Made by a program: the position numbers and the translations under genes
The notes under the pieces: model-generated
Told to the model about the DNA's origin: nothing
Databases searched by the model: none
Seen by the model: only the letters and a program-made list of their open reading frames with translations
Part shown: positions 26,784 through 36,033 of the stretch, piece by piece
Position numbering within the stretch: the stretch's first letter is position 1
Layout: every line of letters starts with the position of its first letter
NCBI GenBank assembly: GCA_016709675.1
Contig: JADJMH010000014.1
Span: forward strand, 62,001-126,000
Direction: 5' to 3'
DNA length: 64,000 nt
Source of the DNA: Candidatus Accumulibacter proximus
GTDB taxonomy: Bacteria > Pseudomonadota > Gammaproteobacteria > Burkholderiales > Rhodocyclaceae

Positions 26784-27455
26784 CTAGCGATACGCGAAGG
26801 TGATCGTCGGGACGGACCGAACATTCGGCTGCTTCGAGAGGAAGTCGCGCAGGAATTCTCCGAGTTTCCGCTCGCAGAGGGCGATGACGGCTTCTTCCTT
26901 CTTGATGGCGTCGCCCTGCTTCTCCGCGATGATCGTCAGTTGCTGCTGCAGAGCGATCACGTGCTCCTTCTCATCGATGAGCAGCCCCTTGCTGGCAATC
27001 TCATGGGAAACGGCCCCGATGGCCGGCGACGCAACGAGTTCCGGTCTCTTCAACGTCACGGTGATGCCGCTGGCGTCGCCGGCAACGCTGAAACTCTCGG
27101 GGCTCAGGTCGTAGCCGACGGAATACTCGACCGCGTACTTCAGGATGATGGTGGCGTCCGACTTGATGCCCAACGCTGACCTCCTGATGTGCTCGACATG
27201 GACATACTCTCGGTCGACTCTTGCCGCCAGGAATTTTGTCCGACCGGAGATGGCTTTCTTGGTGACCTCCAGATACTGGGTGAAAGTGGTATAGCCGAGG
27301 AGTTCGCTCTTGGTCTCGGACAGGGTCTGCTCCACGACGTGCAGCCTCGACAGAAGGTCGGATTGGCGACGTTCGGCGGAGAACTGAACGTATTGATAGC
27401 TTGCGGCGGCGGCGAGCACGGCGGTGATGGCTATGGCGGTGATGAGTCTCTTCAT
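26784..27455 (-). CDS. DUF4230-like membrane-anchored protein
   Basis: A 223-residue protein with one N-terminal membrane helix (LITAIAITAVLAAAASYQYV), a short coiled-coil-like segment (SDLLSRLHVVEQTLSETKS) and a C-terminal domain with DUF4230 features (LKYAVEYSVGYDLSPESF, ITVTLKRPELVASPAIG). The bulk should lie outside the cytoplasm. The family's role is unknown. ATG 27455 follows CAGGAGCTG; the longer frame runs into the repeat at 27520-27600. Confidence 0.75.
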   Translation of the reverse strand: MKRLITAIAITAVLAAAASYQYVQFSAERRQSDLLSRLHVVEQTLSETKSELLGYTTFTQYLEVTKKAISGRTKFLAARVDREYVHVEHIRRSALGIKSDATIILKYAVEYSVGYDLSPESFSVAGDASGITVTLKRPELVASPAIGAVSHEIASKGLLIDEKEHVIALQQQLTIIAEKQGDAIKKEEAVIALCERKLGEFLRDFLSKQPNVRSVPTITFAYR

Positions 27456-27542
27456 GGGCAGCTCCTGAACGGGGTTGGGAAGTGGGAATTGGGAATTACG
27501 AATTGAAGTCGTGGCGCTGGCGAGCAAGGCAAGCCGCTGGCT

Positions 27543-27600
27543 TGATGGCAGCCGGCTGCACGTTCGGGCACTACCGGGAGTGTTCTGCGGTGGCCGCGCA
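27543..27600 (+). repeat. Short interspersed repeat R2, copy 2
   Basis: Matches 13594-13660 (GGCAGCCGGCTGCACGTTC, then CACTACCGGGAGTGTT). The region from here to about 27800 holds no supportable gene and seems built from repeat fragments. Confidence 0.5.
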
Positions 27601-27876
27601 CATCGGACGAGGGGAAGTGCGATGGCCGCTGTGGGTCCACACCTGTCGCGGAGATTTTCAGGGGTGCAGTTCGCCGCGGAGGCGGAAGGGGCGGTTCGTC
27701 AGGCCAAGACGACGTGGATACGGGAGCGGCCGGTGTACAGCGGGAGCTGCCGAACCTACCTGAGCAAGTCGGCGAGAGGTGGCCAAGGGCCTAGACCCCG
27801 AATACGTCGCAATACTTCGGTTACCGTCCCGGTGTTATGCTTTCACGATGCTTGGCAAGAATCAAAGATCACTACC

Positions 27877-28419
27877 ATGACCACTCATCTCGACCGTCTG
27901 CTGTTCGCCCAAGGGGGCCAATGCTTCTTCTGCCGCAAGCCACTGTCGAAAGCCGACGCTTCCGTTGAACATCTGGTGGCCAGCACAAACGGTGGGACGA
28001 ACGAAGACGGCAACTGCGTGGCATGCTGCAAGGCTCTCAACCACCTGCTCGACTCCAAGTCCATCAAGGACAAGATGCAGATCGTCCTGAACCAACGCGG
28101 CAACTTCCTCTGTCCGGGTAATGTCTGCCCACCGTCGAACCCAGCACCGACTTCCAATCCAGCGACGGCGGCCCCGAAGCCACTTCCGGCAACCACCAAT
28201 GGAGCATCCACAGCCATCGACCTTGTGCAGTCAGACCTGAAAAAACGGGGCGCATCGCGACCACGGAAATTATCAACGTTGACGAGTACGATCAAGGCAC
28301 TACTCAAGCAGCAACAGAAACCTAATTCTGACGCTGAGGTGGCAAAATTGATCACAGAGCTTCAGAAGCGGGGCAACTTGATCGTCACTGACACCAAGAT
28401 TACTTACAAGCTAGGCTGA
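27877..28419 (+). CDS. HNH endonuclease with C-terminal helical domain
   Basis: A 180-residue protein starting at ATG 27877. The N-terminal zinc/HNH part shows CFFC, the catalytic-region EHLVASTNGGTNEDGNCV and a second Cys/His cluster ACCKALNHLL. A Pro/Ala/Thr-rich linker (residues about 85-110) leads to a helical C-terminal domain (LTSTIKALLKQQQK, then LITELQKRGNLIVTD). It could be a free-standing defence nuclease or belong to the island. The ribosome-binding site is weak. The opposite strand is occupied by island genes upstream. Confidence 0.8.
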   Translation: MTTHLDRLLFAQGGQCFFCRKPLSKADASVEHLVASTNGGTNEDGNCVACCKALNHLLDSKSIKDKMQIVLNQRGNFLCPGNVCPPSNPAPTSNPATAAPKPLPATTNGASTAIDLVQSDLKKRGASRPRKLSTLTSTIKALLKQQQKPNSDAEVAKLITELQKRGNLIVTDTKITYKLG

Positions 28420-28729
28420 CCGCCTGAATCGCCCCGGATGCATCACGCCTCATATCCGGTTTTCGCTCATCGCCCCGCAGCTTTGGATTGGGCTTCCTCC
28501 GCACCTCGCCTCACGACGACGCATTTGCCCTGCTCCTTGCCTTCGGCGCTGCGAAAACCTGGCCAGAGGACTTGCACCCATGAAGTAACACGCCATGGCC
28601 GGCGCACGTCTGAATGAACCGGCTGGCGCGGCTTCATCGCGCCGGTCCGGGTTTAATGAAAAGTTCGATTAAGCGACCCTGGCCCCTTTTCGTTCATGCT
28701 TTTCGTTCCATGCTCAGCAAGAGGCTTCG
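28420..28729. other. Junction region left of the IS3 remnant
   Basis: No gene is visible. The right part (from about 28650) probably belongs to the truncated IS3 element, whose orfA is missing. Confidence 0.4.
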
Positions 28730-29386
28730 GTGCTCGACGAAAGCGAGTTACTACACCGGCGTCTGATTGATGAGGAGTACACCCGGCACCCGTTCTACGG
28801 CAGCCGCAGGATGGTGGTCTTCCTCGGGAAAGCGGGTCACACGGTCAATCGCAAGCGAGTCCAACGACTGATGCGGCTGATGGGCCTGGCCGGCATGGCG
28901 CCGGGTCCGAACACCAGTCGGCGGCACCCCACGCACAAGGTCTATCCCTACCTGTTGCGCGGGGTTGCTGTGCTCAGGCCGAACCACGTTTGGAGCACGG
29001 ACATCACGTACATCCGTCTGCCGCGTGGCTTCGCCTACCTGGTGGCGGTGATCGACTGGTACAGCCGCAAGGTGCTCAGTTGGCGGATCAGCAGCAGCAT
29101 GGAAGCGATCTTCTGTGTCGATTGCCTGGAGGATGCCTTGCGCACCTACGGCAAGCCGGAGATCTTCAACAGCGATCAAGGCTCGCAGTTCACAAGCGAA
29201 GCCTTTACCAACGTCCTGACCAGAGAAGGGGTGGTCATCAGCATGGATGGACGAGGGCGAGTGTTCGACAACATCTTCGTCGAGCGGCTCTGGCGGAACG
29301 TCAAGCATGAGGACGTCTATCTGAAGGGCTATGCCACGATGGGCGAGCTGATGGTTGGCCTGACCGAGTACTTTGCCTTCTACAAC
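28730..29386 (+). pseudogene. IS3-family transposase orfB, 5' fragment
   Basis: An integrase-core transposase with HPFYGSRRMVVFL, RPNHVWSTDITYIRLPRGFA, FNSDQGSQFTSEAF and the DNIFVERLWRNVKHEDVYL catalytic Glu region. The reading frame starts internally, with orfA and the orfB N-terminus gone. It is cut at YFAFYN by a 2.6-kb insertion; the remaining codons (YNGERPHQSLGDQTP) resume at 32010. The element is therefore dead. Confidence 0.88.
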
Positions 29387-29410
29387 GACGTTTCATGGTG
29401 CCCCACCTCG

Positions 29411-31483
29411 CTATGTGCTTGAGAAATCGAAGGTTATCTGCTCAGTGTTTGGTACTGCGGGTTGCCGATTCCTGCTCCTGACGCGCTCAACCAGTGCCGT
29501 CGCTGCGGCTGTCCGAAGTGTATCGCGGTTGAACACCCATGGCCCATCAGCCAGCGGATGCTGGGCCTCGATTTCTCCACGCGCGACGGCCAAACGGAGC
29601 GTGCGCGCACTAACTCCCAAGTACTCGGACGCTTCGGTTAGATTCATCCACGGGTGACCGTCGCGCTGGTCGGCCCGATAGCAGGGAATGTGGTGATGGC
29701 TGCGCAGCGCTGTGATCCGTTCTTGCGTCCACCGGTTGCCGCGTCCGGTCAGTAGCCCGTTCCGATTGAGTACGCCGGCAATCAGCCGATCCGGACAGAT
29801 GCGCGCGAGCACGCGCACGGCTTCCAGGACTTCGGTGGGGGTTTGCGTGCTGTTCTGTCCGCGCCGGCGTCGCGGCAAACGCAGCTCAGTATGGACGCCG
29901 CCTTTCCAGTGAATGACCAGGACCACTTCACTGGCTGGCGCATCCACGTCGACGACCACGTCGCGAATCAGTGTGCGAATGACGCGCTTCTTGAGCCGTT
30001 CATCAGTCCCTGGATCATGCCATAGCGACTCCAGATCGGCGGCCAGATCAGCGAATTCCTCGCGCGTGGCCACGACTAAGGGGCCTTGCCGATCCCGATG
30101 TTGCCGGATCTGCGATTCGATCTCGTGGACCCGTTGCAGGGACTGATTCCAGCGTCGTTCAAGCTCGTCGGTAACCAGTCGATTCTCAGGGTCGGCCGCG
30201 TCGTATTGCTTCTGCGCTCGTCGAGCACTGTACTGCGCCGCCTCCAGGTCGCGTTGCAGAGCCGACAAGACTTCGTCGACCTGGCGTGCTTGCTCTTCGT
30301 GGGCGATGACCGCCGCCTCGATTGCTGCTGGCTCCACGACGCGCAGGACCTCCTCGTAATCGCTTGATCGACGACCAAACCGGCAAATCCAATGCAGCGC
30401 GGCTCGCCATTATCGAGCCACCCTCGACGGCAGTGGTACCGAAGTACGTCGTGACAGCTACCAGTGTAGTGCACCACCAGCTTATGACCACAGCGGCGAC
30501 AGCGCAATAACCCGGCGAGCAGCGCCGGACCCCGTTGGGCGGCGCCGATTTGCTCTCGGCGCATCATATTCTCGGAGATGGTCGCCTGCAGGCGCTCGAA
30601 CTCCTCCCAGCTGACGTAGCCGTCGTGTGCGCCCGGAATGAAAGAAAGCCATTGTTCCCGCGGTTTGCGGCGCACCCGCTGACGGGCCTCGCCGCCATCG
30701 TACTCGGTCAGTTGTTCGGTCTTGCCATAGGCGTAAGCTCCGGCGTACGCCGGGTTGGTGAGCATGCTGTAGAGCATGCCGTAGGACGGTCGCTTCCAAT
30801 GCACTTCCCTCGCGGGCGTTGATCACGGGAAGTTCCAGACCATGCTCAAGGAACCACAACAACGTTTGCCGAACACTTCCCAGTTCGCCGAGCTTCTGGA
30901 ACACCAAGCGCACCGCTTCCTGGACACGCCGGTCGGGATCCTTTTCCAGCCGTCGTTCGCCCTTCCGATAACCCACCGGGCTGGCGATCAACAGCTCACC
31001 CCGACGCGCCTTCTCGCGGCGGGCTTCGACCGAACGCTGCCGGAGCAGATCGAGTTCGTACTCGTTGAGGCTGCCCTTGAGCCCGAGCAGCAAGCGATCA
31101 TTCCCTTGCCGCGGCGCATAGACCATCTCCTGGTCGATCAGGACGGTGTCCACAACACGACAGACCTCGACCAGCTGTTGCCACTCCCGGCTGTTTCTGG
31201 CAAAGCGCGATACTTCGCGCGCCGCCACCGCGCCGACCTTGCCCAGACACACCTCGGCCACCATGCGCTCGAATCCGCTGCGCGTCACCAGACCGGCTGC
31301 CGACCGGCCGAGATCTTCATCGACGACTTCGATCTCACGCCAGCCCAGTTGCATCAAGCGTTCCCGCATCGCATATTGCAGCTTCTGGCTCTCCAGGTTG
31401 TGGTTGACTTGGTAGGCCGAGGACTGACGAATGTACAGGATGGCTTTGCGCGAAAGATGCTGCGCCTTGAGCTTCTCACTCAT
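29411..31483 (-). pseudogene. Large serine recombinase (two frameshifts)
   Basis: The N-terminal resolvase domain is clear: AILYIRQSSAYQVNHN with the catalytic Ser, then AAREVSRFARNSREW and DQEMVYAPRQGNDRLLLGLKG. The recombinase domain (SYGMLYSMLTNPAYAGAYAY), a zinc ribbon (LLRCRRCGHKLVVHY) and a coiled coil (from MEPAAIEAAVIAHEEQ) follow. The C-terminus ends in a MerR/excisionase-like helix-turn-helix (LTEASEYLGVSARTLRLAVA). These lie in three frames, so frameshifts near 30800 and 30330 break the gene. It would be about 690 residues if intact. Confidence 0.85.
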
Positions 31484-31667
31484 CGCCGGCCTCCTGGGTC
31501 GATCGGGAAGCCAACTCCCGTTCGGACTGTTCGCTCAGCATTCGCGCCAGCAACCGAATCGTTTGCTGGCGCACCTCCCACGGCAGTTGTTCCCATTGCG
31601 GCGTTGCTGGCCTCGACTGAAACAACGACAGCTGGGTTGCCCGGCACGGGCTCGACAGGATTCTCAT
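31476..31667 (-). CDS. Small accessory protein of the serine-recombinase element
   Basis: A 63-residue protein starting at ATG 31667 behind a strong GAAGGAGGTG. It contains QWEQLPWEVRQQTIRLLARM and overlaps the recombinase start by a few bases, implying translational coupling. Short proteins of this pattern regularly precede such recombinases. Function unknown. Confidence 0.75.
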   Translation of the reverse strand: MRILSSPCRATQLSLFQSRPATPQWEQLPWEVRQQTIRLLARMLSEQSERELASRSTQEAGDE

Positions 31668-31986
31668 CAGCACCTCCTTCGGGTAATAAGGAATCGTGCT
31701 GGGCTTGTAGCATAGGACTACCATCCGGCTGCGAGTGTGCAGCCAGCAGTGCCGCCAATCCGCGCAAGGCTCCGATATCCACGACGGGTCTCGGCGCCAG
31801 GCGCAGCTGGCAGCACACTGCCCTGTCGAACATCCAGAGCGGCACTTCGAGCCCGCGGCATTCGTGCTGCGGCTCCAATCCGCAATGCGCGACCATCCAC
31901 CCGCGGCTCACCCGCGCCCGATAAATCCAGACGACGCGACCAAACCAGGGGTGCCAGGGATAGAGAACTTCTCGCGACTCGGTACT
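31480..31986 (-). CDS. Accessory protein of the serine-recombinase element (DUF5372-like)
   Basis: The frame reads EVLYPWHPWFGRVVWIYRA near its beginning and RPVVDIGALRGLAALLA later, a pattern seen in small proteins found upstream of such recombinases. Its start is unclear and may lie near or beyond the element's right junction. The frame continues over the next accessory gene in another phase, so its real C-terminus is uncertain (perhaps near 31690). Confidence 0.5.
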   Translation of the reverse strand, partial: STESREVLYPWHPWFGRVVWIYRARVSRGWMVAHCGLEPQHECRGLEVPLWMFDRAVCCQLRLAPRPVVDIGALRGLAALLAAHSQPDGSPMLQAQHDSLLPEGGADENPVEPVPGNPAVVVSVEASNAAMGTTAVGGAPANDSVAGANAERTVRTGVGFPIDPGGRR

Positions 31987-32009
31987 ATGGGTGTTCGATT
32001 GATGACTTG

Positions 32010-32273
32010 TACAACGGGGAGCGCCCGCACCAGTCGCTGGGCGACCAGACGCCCCAGGTGGTGTATCAAACCGGTATCGGTGGCGGGGCCATGATCGTCG
32101 ACAAATTCGGCGGCGCGGGGGGAGGAACCCCTGTGGAGCGTAGCGGAACAGGGGTCCCTCCCAATGCTCTCAACCTAACACGCGATTGGCATGAATTCAT
32201 GAGCCGACCGAGAAACCGGTTGCGCGCCAGCCGAGCACAAGGCAAAGTATGTATCCCCTTGATACGGATGTAA
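32010..32273 (+). pseudogene. IS3-family transposase orfB, 3' fragment
   Basis: Resumes the reading frame broken at 29386: YNGERPHQSLGDQTPQVVYQ, the usual end of IS3-group transposases, followed by a tail to 32273. Within it 32119-32161 forms a long GC hairpin (GGAGG/ACCCCTGT pairing with ACAGGGGT/CCCTCC), possibly marking the element's end. Confidence 0.8.
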
Positions 32274-33548
32274 AATTTTATATGCCGCGATCTTTATGTC
32301 AACGTCGTTGACTCGTTTTCCAAGTATCTTTTTTCCCAAGCTTTTTTCCTTGATTCGCGTCTGTCGAAGAAAGCGTTCTCGCGAACGGGCTTCCTCAGTT
32401 TTCCCCGCCTGATGGCCTGCCTGCTCGGCGGATACACGTCCAAAGTGCAGTCTGAACTGGACGCGTTCTTCGCCAATCTGGCAAACCGCGCCGACCTGCT
32501 GCGAGAAGTCTCCGCGCAGGCCTTTGCCCAAGCCCGGAAGCAGGTGTCGGCTACGGCCTTCGGGCTGCTCAACGATCATTTCCTCGCCTTGATCGGTGCG
32601 CAATTCGGCTATCCTCTCTGGCGCGGGCTCCGCGTTGTTGCCGGCGATGCCACGGTCCTGCGCCTGACGCTGTTCGGCAAGACCCGTGACGGCAAGCCAT
32701 TTGTTCGCCACGTGGTCGACGCCATTGGCTTCGCGCTCTATCTGCCCGGGATCGAAATGACCCTGGCCGCCACGCTGTATTCTCCCGACGTCGGCGAGCG
32801 CCAGATGCTCTTCGAACACCTCGACAAACTCCGCCACAACGACATTCTGGTGCTCGACCGCGGTTACCCGGCCTACTGGCTCTTCGCCGCCTTGTTGCAG
32901 CGAGGACACCATTTCTGCATGCGCGCGGACAGCCTCAATTTCAGCGCCATTCAAGCCTTCCGCCGATCCGGCCTGGCCGAGCAAATCGTGACTCTGCCAG
33001 CCCCTTGCAAACAGGATGCGCTCGATTACGAAATTGCCGCCACGCCTTGCGAAGTTCGCCTCATTCGCCAGGTGTTCGGCCACAAGGTGCGCGTCCTCGT
33101 GACCTCGCTCCTCGACCTCGACGCCTACCCCGCCGGCGACTTCGGGGCGCTCTATCACTCCCGGTGGAGAATTGAGGAGGCATTCAAAAGGATCAAGCAC
33201 CGTTTGGCCCTGGAGCAGTTGTCAGGCATGTCCTGGCTGGCCGCACAACAAGACTTCGGCGCAAAAATCCTCTGCGACAACCTCAATGCTCTGGCCGTCC
33301 ATGCTGCCAGTGAATCCCTCGACCCCAACATTAGCGCACGCTACTTCATCAACCGGGGCGACACCTTCTCCCGCATCAAGCGCACCCTCGGACGCTGGCT
33401 CCTCCAAGGCCTCGACGCTCTCGACAATGTCGCCTCCGTCTTCAACGAACTGATCAAAAACCTCGTCCAGATAAAACCAAACCGATCCTGCCCCAGAAGG
33501 TTCACCCAAAAGCCGCATTCATCACACGCTTACAAAAATGGGGTATGA
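32274..33548 (+). CDS. IS4-family transposase
   Basis: A DDE transposase with VVAGDATVLRL (first Asp), ILVLDRGYPAYWLFA (second Asp) and the RWRIEEAFKRIKHRLALE signature with the catalytic Glu. The first ATG is at 32412, but homologous-looking sequence (LSKKAFSRTGFLSFPRLMA) lies upstream in frame back to the stop at 32271-32273, with no standard start codon. Either a non-standard start is used or the 5' end is damaged. The coding body is intact to TAA/TGA at 33548. Terminal repeats were not resolved. Confidence 0.85.
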   Translation, partial: NFICRDLYVNVVDSFSKYLFSQAFFLDSRLSKKAFSRTGFLSFPRLMACLLGGYTSKVQSELDAFFANLANRADLLREVSAQAFAQARKQVSATAFGLLNDHFLALIGAQFGYPLWRGLRVVAGDATVLRLTLFGKTRDGKPFVRHVVDAIGFALYLPGIEMTLAATLYSPDVGERQMLFEHLDKLRHNDILVLDRGYPAYWLFAALLQRGHHFCMRADSLNFSAIQAFRRSGLAEQIVTLPAPCKQDALDYEIAATPCEVRLIRQVFGHKVRVLVTSLLDLDAYPAGDFGALYHSRWRIEEAFKRIKHRLALEQLSGMSWLAAQQDFGAKILCDNLNALAVHAASESLDPNISARYFINRGDTFSRIKRTLGRWLLQGLDALDNVASVFNELIKNLVQIKPNRSCPRRFTQKPHSSHAYKNGV

Positions 33549-33832
33549 CCATGTCGTGTAAGATTGGGAGCATTGGGCTAAAGTGGGGGCGGTCAGTGGG
33601 CGTAGGATGGCGTCGGTCGGCTACGGCCATGAACCGGCCATAGCAGCGCAATCGACCTACCCAAACGACAGTTGCCTCATCAGATACCGACCCTTCGGGC
33701 CTGTCGGCGGCCGGCCCGTTCCTCGGGCAAGGTGGCCGTTATCGCAAAACGCGCGAACGCGCTGAGGCAGGCAGAGGAGACGATCAGTATTCATCGATCA
33801 AGAATAGACTCATTCAGAATGGCCAATTAAGA

Positions 33833-35200
33833 CTACTGTCGAGCAATCCCCTCGTAGAAATAATGGAGGACATACCTATCAAATCTATCCAAGCCCTCAA
33901 CTTCAGCCAGCATTTCTGGACGCATCTCAAGTAGCTTATCGATCGCCGAATGAAGCGTAAGGTTCACGTCCTCGAAGTCGATGAGTCCCGCAGCATGTAT
34001 TCTCTTCGCCAGCATCCGAGGTAACCCGTACTCCTCAAGTTCGATGACACAAGAAGGGAGGAAGGCCTTTGAAAGCCGGGCGATGAACGGCGAGATGTCC
34101 ATGTGCTGCTCGGGCATAATCTCCTTCTGGATAACGTTGATGTCGCTTAACAACGCCGTCAACTTGAACGTTGCATTCCGCTCCATCTTGAAGAAATCCT
34201 CGATCGCCACATCCTGTTCGTCCAATTGATCCAAGAGCTCAGGTATGGAACTCTTCCAATTGCTCGACAGCGCCCTCACGAATTCGACGAATTTTGTGTA
34301 GGGGACATCCCATCCGCCTGGCACCAACCTGAGGACCTTGTGAAGTATCCAACCCCAATATTCGGTCGAGGTCGAGTTCAGGATAGCGAGCCCTCGCCAC
34401 CTACTCCGATTCTGGCTGATTTCCAACGCGATATCGGTTATGAGCGTAGTATCGCCTGACATCAGAGCACCGTCGCGCCTAAGACGGTCAAAGACCTCCT
34501 GCCCTAGAACGCCTGACATCCGCTCCTTATAGAGTAGAATCTTGGCTATCTGCTCCTTAGACAACTGCTGCTTGAATTCGTCCTCGTCGACGTCGGCGAG
34601 CAACTCGTCAGGAAAGGTCAAATTCAGTTGCGTATCAGCGGGTAATGGCGGCTCTTCGAGGATGTAAATGTTTCCGATGAAATGCTTGAACATCCGTCCG
34701 CCGCGTCCGATGATGTTCTTGTAAGTGAAATCATTGAGCTTCAGGGTTCCGTTCTTGTTGCTCCAAACAATGACGTTTTGCGCCGACGTATTCACCCCTT
34801 CGATGATGGAGGAGGTCGACACGATGGTGTTAAGCCCGTCCTCCTCTTCGAACAGTCGCACCTGCACTTGACTCAGTGACCTGTGAAGCTGTCCCGTATG
34901 AATACCAGTCCCACGCTTGACGAGCGCGGTCAACATCCAGTTGGGGTCGTAGTTCTTCGCGAGCCAAGTCGAGAATGCGGTCAACAAGTCGCTGCCGACC
35001 TCCCCTGTCTTTTCGAGGAGCAGATTCGAGACACGTTCAACGTTCGAATACGTGCCAGCATAGATGAGCGACTTGGACTTCCTCTGCCCAAGTATCTCGA
35101 TAAGGACATCGCTCTTCTTCTGCGCATCCTTCCTGATGTCCTTGTAAAGCTCGTGCTTTTCGAGGAATACCGTGTTGAAGTCTAGGCGCAGGAACAGCAT
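33833..35200 (-). pseudogene. hamB: hamB (Hachiman helicase), C-terminal part
   Basis: This frame continues hamB after removal of the IS66 element: N-part ...NPFTKD joins MLFLRLDFN at the GTCCTTTG target duplication. It carries the second RecA-like domain with SLIYAGTYSNVERVSNLL, the motif IVSTSSIIEGVNTS and motif VI IIGRGGRMFKHFIGN, then a long helical C-terminal region ending YFYEGIARQ. Together with 40918-41640 it makes a 696-residue helicase. HamB senses damaged or invading DNA and works with HamA. The split by 5.7 kb makes it non-functional here unless each part is expressed separately. Confidence 0.85.
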
Positions 35201-35282
35201 GTCCTTTGTAAGCGTCCAGCCCCTCCACCTGTAAAACCCGCGAGGAAAGGAGCAACCTCCAGGTTTTCGACAGGAGGAAGAG

Positions 35283-35603
35283 ATGGACAAGGGTGGGGAA
35301 CTGGAAGCGCACTGGCGAGGGCATGTGGACGCCTGGCGGGCCAGCGGCGGCAGCCAGAAGGCGTACTGTGAGCAGCACGGGCTAAGAAGCCATTCGCTCA
35401 GTTACTGGCACCTGCGCTTGGCAAAGGGTCCAGGGCCGAGCGGAGCGAGAAGCCTGCTGACCCTGGTTCCTGCAGTGAGGGTTCCGAGTGTCACGTCCTC
35501 GACGCCGAGCCTGTCGCTCCATAGCCCGCAGGGCTGGCGACTCGACTTTGCCGCGCTGCCACCAGCCGAGTGGCTGATGGCCCTGTGGGCAGCGCGCGCA
35601 TGA
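35283..35603 (+). CDS. tnpA: IS66 accessory protein TnpA
   Basis: A 106-residue helix-turn-helix type protein with the typical start HWRGHVDAWRASGGSQKAYC followed by HGLRSHSLSYW. In IS66 elements TnpA is needed for transposition together with TnpB and the TnpC transposase. Its stop overlaps the tnpB start (ATGA). A GGAGGAAGAG ribosome-binding site precedes ATG 35283. Confidence 0.88.
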   Translation: MDKGGELEAHWRGHVDAWRASGGSQKAYCEQHGLRSHSLSYWHLRLAKGPGPSGARSLLTLVPAVRVPSVTSSTPSLSLHSPQGWRLDFAALPPAEWLMALWAARA

Positions 35604-35953
35604 ACGCGCCGCTCGGGGCGACGCCGGAGCGCATCTGGCTGGCCGTCGAAGCGGTGGACATGCGCCTGGGCATTGATGGCCTGTCGGCCCGCATCCAGGC
35701 CAGTCTCGGGCGCAGCCCCTGTGACGGCACTGCCTACGCCTTCACCAACCGGCGGCGCAGCCGGCTCAAACTGCTGGTCTGGGACGGCACTGGGGTCTGG
35801 CTGTCGCAACGCCGGCTGCACCGTGGCTACTTCACCTGGCCGAGCGCCAGCGACCCGGTTTTCGCCCTCACTGCAGCGCAATGGCGTTGGCTGACTGCCG
35901 GCGTAGACTGGCAACGCCGGGACGCGCCAGCAGCCGCCCACTGGCAGGTCTAG
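35600..35953 (+). CDS. tnpB: IS66 accessory protein TnpB
   Basis: A 117-residue protein with the TnpB hallmarks IWLAVEAVDMRLGIDGLSA, AYAFTNRRRSRLKLLVWD and GVWLSQRRLHRGYF. TnpB (Orf2) is a conserved IS66 accessory factor required for transposition. The gene is intact and coupled to tnpA by a 4-base overlap. Confidence 0.92.
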   Translation: MNAPLGATPERIWLAVEAVDMRLGIDGLSARIQASLGRSPCDGTAYAFTNRRRSRLKLLVWDGTGVWLSQRRLHRGYFTWPSASDPVFALTAAQWRWLTAGVDWQRRDAPAAAHWQV

Positions 35954-36033
35954 GCATGCGCCGTCTTTTCATAAAAGCACGCAAAATCCGTGACTTCCAC
36001 GCCTTTCTGAGCATCTTGATGGTATAATTCGTC

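Larger units (their letters stand above)
29387..32009 (-). mobile_element. Serine-recombinase element inserted in IS3 transposase
   Basis: The IS3 reading frame is split between TACAAC at 29381-29386 and TACAAC at 32010-32015, and the 2.6 kb between them has three minus-strand genes ending in a large serine recombinase. No terminal inverted repeats are evident, which fits recombinase-type insertion. Such three-gene recombinase modules recur in proteobacterial genomes; I do not know an agreed name. Confidence 0.75.
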
